From contig JANXNO010000189.1 of assembly GCA_025354075.1 (NCBI GenBank), forward strand, positions 1-28,700: a DNA stretch of 28,700 nucleotides, written 5' to 3'. This document shows positions 26,239-28,700 of the stretch, piece by piece. Origin of the DNA: Burkholderiales bacterium (GTDB taxonomy: Bacteria; Pseudomonadota; Gammaproteobacteria; Burkholderiales; Casimicrobiaceae). A program made the translations under genes and the position numbers. Position 1 is the first letter of the stretch, and each line of letters starts with the position of its first letter. The notes beneath the pieces were generated by a model. That model worked only from the letters and a program-made list of their open reading frames with translations, searched no databases and was not told the origin of the DNA.

Positions 26239-27270
26239 ATGTGGGGCTTGTTCAAGAAAAAAACTCAGCCGACGCCGGTCGAAACGGCAGCAGATACGCC
26301 GGTTGAAACACCCGTTACGCCGGTCGCAGCCGTGGTTGAGGCGCCGCCAACCGCAGTCATAGTCGCCACGCCCGAAGAAAAAAAAGGCTGGCTGGACAAA
26401 CTTAAATCGGGTTTGACCGCCACGAGGAACAAGCTCGGCCTGAACATTTTGTTCGCGGGCAAGCTCGACGAAGAGACGCTGGAACAGTTGGAGGCGCAAC
26501 TGCTGATGGCCGATTGCGGCATGCCCGCGACGCAGCACCTGCTCGACGATCTGCGCAAACGCTGGAAGCAGGCAGGCGGCACGGGCGATCCACGCGCCAT
26601 GCTGGTCGAGAGCCTCACTGAGCTGCTGAAGCCGCTGGAGCAGCCGTTTAAGGTCGCGCAGGAGGCGCCGTTCGTGATCATGATCGCGGGCGTCAACGGC
26701 GCGGGCAAAACCACCAGCATCGGCAAGCTCGCCAAATATCTGCAAGGCCAGGGCGCAAGCGTCCTGCTGGCTGCGGGCGACACTTTCCGTGCGGCCGCCC
26801 GCGAGCAGCTCGCGATTTGGGGCGAGCGCAACAACGTCACGGTGATTCAGCAAGCAGGCGGCGACCCGGCGGCGGTCATGTTCGACGCCGTGGCCGCAGG
26901 CAAAGCGCGCGGCACGGACGTGGTGATGTGCGACACGGCGGGCCGTTTGCCGACGCAATTGCACCTGATGGACGAACTGAAAAAAGCCAAACGCGTGATC
27001 GGCAAAGCCATGGACGGCGCGCCGCATGAAGTGCTGCTCGTGCTCGACGGCACCACGGGACAAAACGCGATCTCGCAAGTCAAATCGTTCGACGATGCAC
27101 TCGGCCTGACCGGCCTCGTAATGACCAAACTCGATGGCAGCGCCAAAGGCGGCGTGATCTGCGCTATCGCCAAAGAACGCCCGATTCCGCTGCGTTTTAT
27201 TGGAGTGGGCGAAGGGATTGATGACCTGCGACCGTTTGTCGCGAGGGAGTTTGCGGAGGCGTTGGTTTAG
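26239..27270 (+). CDS. ftsY: Signal recognition particle receptor FtsY
   Basis: A 343-aa SRP-receptor GTPase that docks ribosome-SRP complexes at the membrane. The N-terminus MWGLFKKK is basic/amphipathic. It is followed by a short Pro/Thr/Val-rich A region (about 9-45, TPVETAADTPVETPVTPVA), much shorter than in E. coli. The N domain spans about 50-140. The G domain has the P-loop GVNGAGKTT (151-159), DTFRAAAREQL (181-191), DTAGRLPTQ (232-240), TKLDGSAKGG (296-305) and the closing FIGVGEGIDDLRPF. The ATG follows AGAAAGCG. Short A regions are common in betaproteobacteria. Confidence 0.97.
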   Translation: MWGLFKKKTQPTPVETAADTPVETPVTPVAAVVEAPPTAVIVATPEEKKGWLDKLKSGLTATRNKLGLNILFAGKLDEETLEQLEAQLLMADCGMPATQHLLDDLRKRWKQAGGTGDPRAMLVESLTELLKPLEQPFKVAQEAPFVIMIAGVNGAGKTTSIGKLAKYLQGQGASVLLAAGDTFRAAAREQLAIWGERNNVTVIQQAGGDPAAVMFDAVAAGKARGTDVVMCDTAGRLPTQLHLMDELKKAKRVIGKAMDGAPHEVLLVLDGTTGQNAISQVKSFDDALGLTGLVMTKLDGSAKGGVICAIAKERPIPLRFIGVGEGIDDLRPFVAREFAEALV

Positions 27271-27277
27271 TTTTTAG

Positions 27278-27422
27278 CTCCCTCTCCCGTAGCACGCCTG
27301 CGCCCGCTGGCGCAAATGTGCGCCGGGGTTGGGGTGAGGGTGGTTCAGAAGCAAAGTGAAGTTGGCTCCGCTGAGTCAATGCCCTCACCCTCCGCCCTCT
27401 CCCGCGCTGCGGGAGAGGGGAC
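27278..27422. repeat. Composite palindromic repeat downstream of ftsY
   Basis: A degenerate copy (CTCCCTCTCCCGTAG ... GGGGTTGGGGTGAGGG, about 27278-27341) is followed by a complete copy in inverted orientation (about 27390-27422, GCCCTCACCC ... CTCTCCCGCGCTGCGGGAGA). The pair lies 8 bp after the ftsY stop and could terminate transcription. The rest of the interval to 27564 is AT-rich and shows no gene. Confidence 0.8.
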
Positions 27423-27564
27423 TTAAGGATCGCTAAATAATTTACAGCTTTACGTCGAAAGTCCCATTCAAATTGGGCTTAGCACCATATTAAGTCATTT
27501 ATCGACTATTGATTAAAACAGCGCCTATGCCCATGTGCAGCAGGCATTCCACCAAAAAGCCATA

Positions 27565-28479
27565 TCAAAAAATAGACAATTTAGTGATGGAGGTAAACAT
27601 CTCCAGTGCCAGCGATCCGGCGTGACTGTTGCCGCTTTCTTCCAGCGCTGGCGACCACACGCAAATCCCGCATTGCCCCGGCAAAATTGCCACGATGCCA
27701 CCGCCGACGCCGCTCTTCGCGGGTAGCCCAACGCGAAACGCGAAATCGCCCGCCGCGTCGTACGTGCCGCAGGTCAGCATCAGCGACGACAAACGTTTCG
27801 CCGAACTCGGATCAACCACCGCTTCTCCACTCCACGGATTCACGCCATGATTGGCGAGAAAGCAGACCGCGCGCGCCAGTTCAACGCAATTCATTTCGAT
27901 AGCGCAGTGGTGGCAATACGCATGCAGCACCTCGCCCACCTTGTTGTGCAGATTACCGAAGCTCTTCATGAAGTGCGCCATCGCCGCGTTGCGCGACGAG
28001 GTGCTGATCTCGGATTGCGCGACCTTCGTGTTGTACGTAATGTCTGCAACGCCACTCACCTTGCGCACGAAATCCACCAGCGACTGCGCCGCATTCACGC
28101 TGCGACTCGCCAGCATGTCAGTCACCACCAGCGCCCCAGCATTGATGAACGGATTGCGCGGAATGCCGTGCTCCGCTTCGAGCTGCACCAGCGAATTGAA
28201 CGGTGAGCCCGAAGGCTCCCGTCCCACGCGCGTCCACAACGAATCGCCCTCGCGCTGGAAGGCGAGCGTCAGCGCAAACAGCTTCGAGATCGACTGAATG
28301 GAAAACCGCTTCGTCGCATCGCCCACCGAATAAACATTGCCCGCAAAATCCACCACCGCCATGCCAAATTGATCGGGCGAAACGTTGGCGAGTTCGGGAA
28401 TGTAGGAGGCGACTTTGCCTTCGCCGATGACGGGTTTCAGCGCGGTGTGGATGCGGTCGAGGGTGGCTTGATAGTCCAT
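27565..28479 (-). CDS. glsA: Glutaminase A
   Basis: A 304-aa serine-dependent glutaminase (beta-lactamase-like fold) converting L-glutamine to glutamate and ammonia. Motifs: GKVASYIPELA near residue 25, the catalytic S63-I-S-K66 in RFSIQSISKLF, RNPFINAGALVV, a Tyr in EVLHAYCHHCAIEM, and GLPAKSGVGGGIVAI near the C-terminus. Length matches the family (about 300-310 aa). The ATG at 28479 is the first in-frame start at the expected position. It is monocistronic, and converges on ftsY across a repeat-bearing AT-rich spacer. Confidence 0.96.
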   Translation of the reverse strand: MDYQATLDRIHTALKPVIGEGKVASYIPELANVSPDQFGMAVVDFAGNVYSVGDATKRFSIQSISKLFALTLAFQREGDSLWTRVGREPSGSPFNSLVQLEAEHGIPRNPFINAGALVVTDMLASRSVNAAQSLVDFVRKVSGVADITYNTKVAQSEISTSSRNAAMAHFMKSFGNLHNKVGEVLHAYCHHCAIEMNCVELARAVCFLANHGVNPWSGEAVVDPSSAKRLSSLMLTCGTYDAAGDFAFRVGLPAKSGVGGGIVAILPGQCGICVWSPALEESGNSHAGSLALEMFTSITKLSIF

Positions 28480-28499
28480 GACGGGATTATGCGCACTTT

Positions 28500-28544
28500 G
28501 TCCCCTCTCCCGCAGTGCGGGAGAGGGCTAGGGTGAGGGCGGTG
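28500..28544. repeat. Palindromic CCCTCTCCC/GGGAGAGGG repeat upstream of glsA
   Basis: GTCCCCTCTCCCGCAGTGCGGG is followed by AGAGGG and the tail CTAGGGTGAGGG. It is nearly identical to the copy at 26134-26175. It begins 20 bp upstream of the glsA start codon, so it falls in its leader or promoter. Confidence 0.85.
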
Positions 28545-28570
28545 GAATGAGGTGATTGCCTGCACTCCAC

Positions 28571-28694
28571 CGTTCGCCCTGAGCGCAGCGAAGGGTCTGC
28601 TGAACGGCGCTTCGCGTTTGCGAAGAGCGCGCTCCATGGCCGCGCGGGGCCAGTCACTTTTTGCAATCGCGCAAAAAGTAACCAAAAACGCTTG
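28571..28694. repeat. Repeat-rich non-coding end of window
   Basis: CGTTCGCCCTGAGCGCAGCG followed by AAGGG (28571-28595) resembles a repeat found dispersed in many GC-rich proteobacteria. Further on, ACTTTTTGC (28656-28664) and GCAAAAAGT (28671-28679) form a hairpin, followed by AACCAAAAACGCTTG, again a familiar dispersed module. A frame across this region (28437-28685, minus) is made mostly of such repeats and is not called as a gene. Confidence 0.55.
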
Positions 28695-28700
28695 CCCCTG

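Noticed and set aside
26161..27078. Long open frame (305 codons) on the minus strand over ftsY
   Set aside because: It is the antisense of ftsY, whose protein carries all SRP-GTPase motifs. The frame is open because of GC-rich codon bias and encodes a His/Arg/Gln-rich product without motifs.

Overview
The window looks like chromosomal DNA of a GC-rich betaproteobacterium, most likely of the order Burkholderiales. This is inferred from the gene families (fused isobutyryl-CoA mutase, cbb3 oxidase with ccoGHIS, HemN, YfhL/Alvin-type ferredoxin beside coaD) and from a family of dispersed palindromic repeats. No tRNA, rRNA, CRISPR array, prophage or transposase was seen.

Layout. (1) 1-398: 3' end of an unidentified gene. 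(2) 403-3849 (-): icmF, a fused B12-dependent acyl-CoA mutase with its G-protein chaperone. Both of its interdomain linkers contain translated copies of a palindromic repeat. A perfect hairpin/operator lies upstream of it. (3) 4072-8667: a regulatory block with a universal stress protein, an FNR-lineage regulator lacking the Fe-S cysteines, a response regulator plus hybrid PAS-GAF kinase, and a small DksA/TraR-type zinc-finger protein. (4) 8786-18817 (+): a microaerobic respiration cluster ccoI-ccoS-ccoN-ccoO-ccoQ-ccoP-ccoG-ccoH, a small membrane protein, hemN and a TauE/SafE-like membrane protein. Three genes here (ccoS, ccoQ and the trimmed dksA-like start) are easily missed or mis-started. 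FNR boxes with -10 elements at class II spacing precede ccoI and ccoN. (5) 18905-20591: rhodanese, MAPEG protein, GlcG/HbpS-like protein and 2[4Fe-4S] ferredoxin. (6) 20628-24924: two divergent genes for exported proteins (CBM9/DUF5916-type barrel; dockerin-tailed protein of unknown function) with a 23-bp perfect inverted repeat between them. Both outer ends are marked by GTAGGAGCG-type repeats. (7) 25021-28479: coaD, rsmD, ftsY and glutaminase, separated by more palindromic repeats. The right end is repeat-rich and holds no convincing gene.

How it works together. The central cluster builds and assembles a high-affinity cbb3 oxidase: CcoI supplies copper, CcoG and CcoH assist assembly, and HemN makes haem without oxygen. 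Its promoters carry FNR sites. The adjacent FNR-like protein keeps the DNA-recognition residues (E-x-x-S-R) but has lost the oxygen-sensing cysteines. It and the neighbouring two-component pair are therefore candidates for local control that does not sense oxygen directly. Upstream, icmF probably belongs to branched-chain acyl-CoA metabolism, and the palindrome before it resembles a LiuR-type operator.
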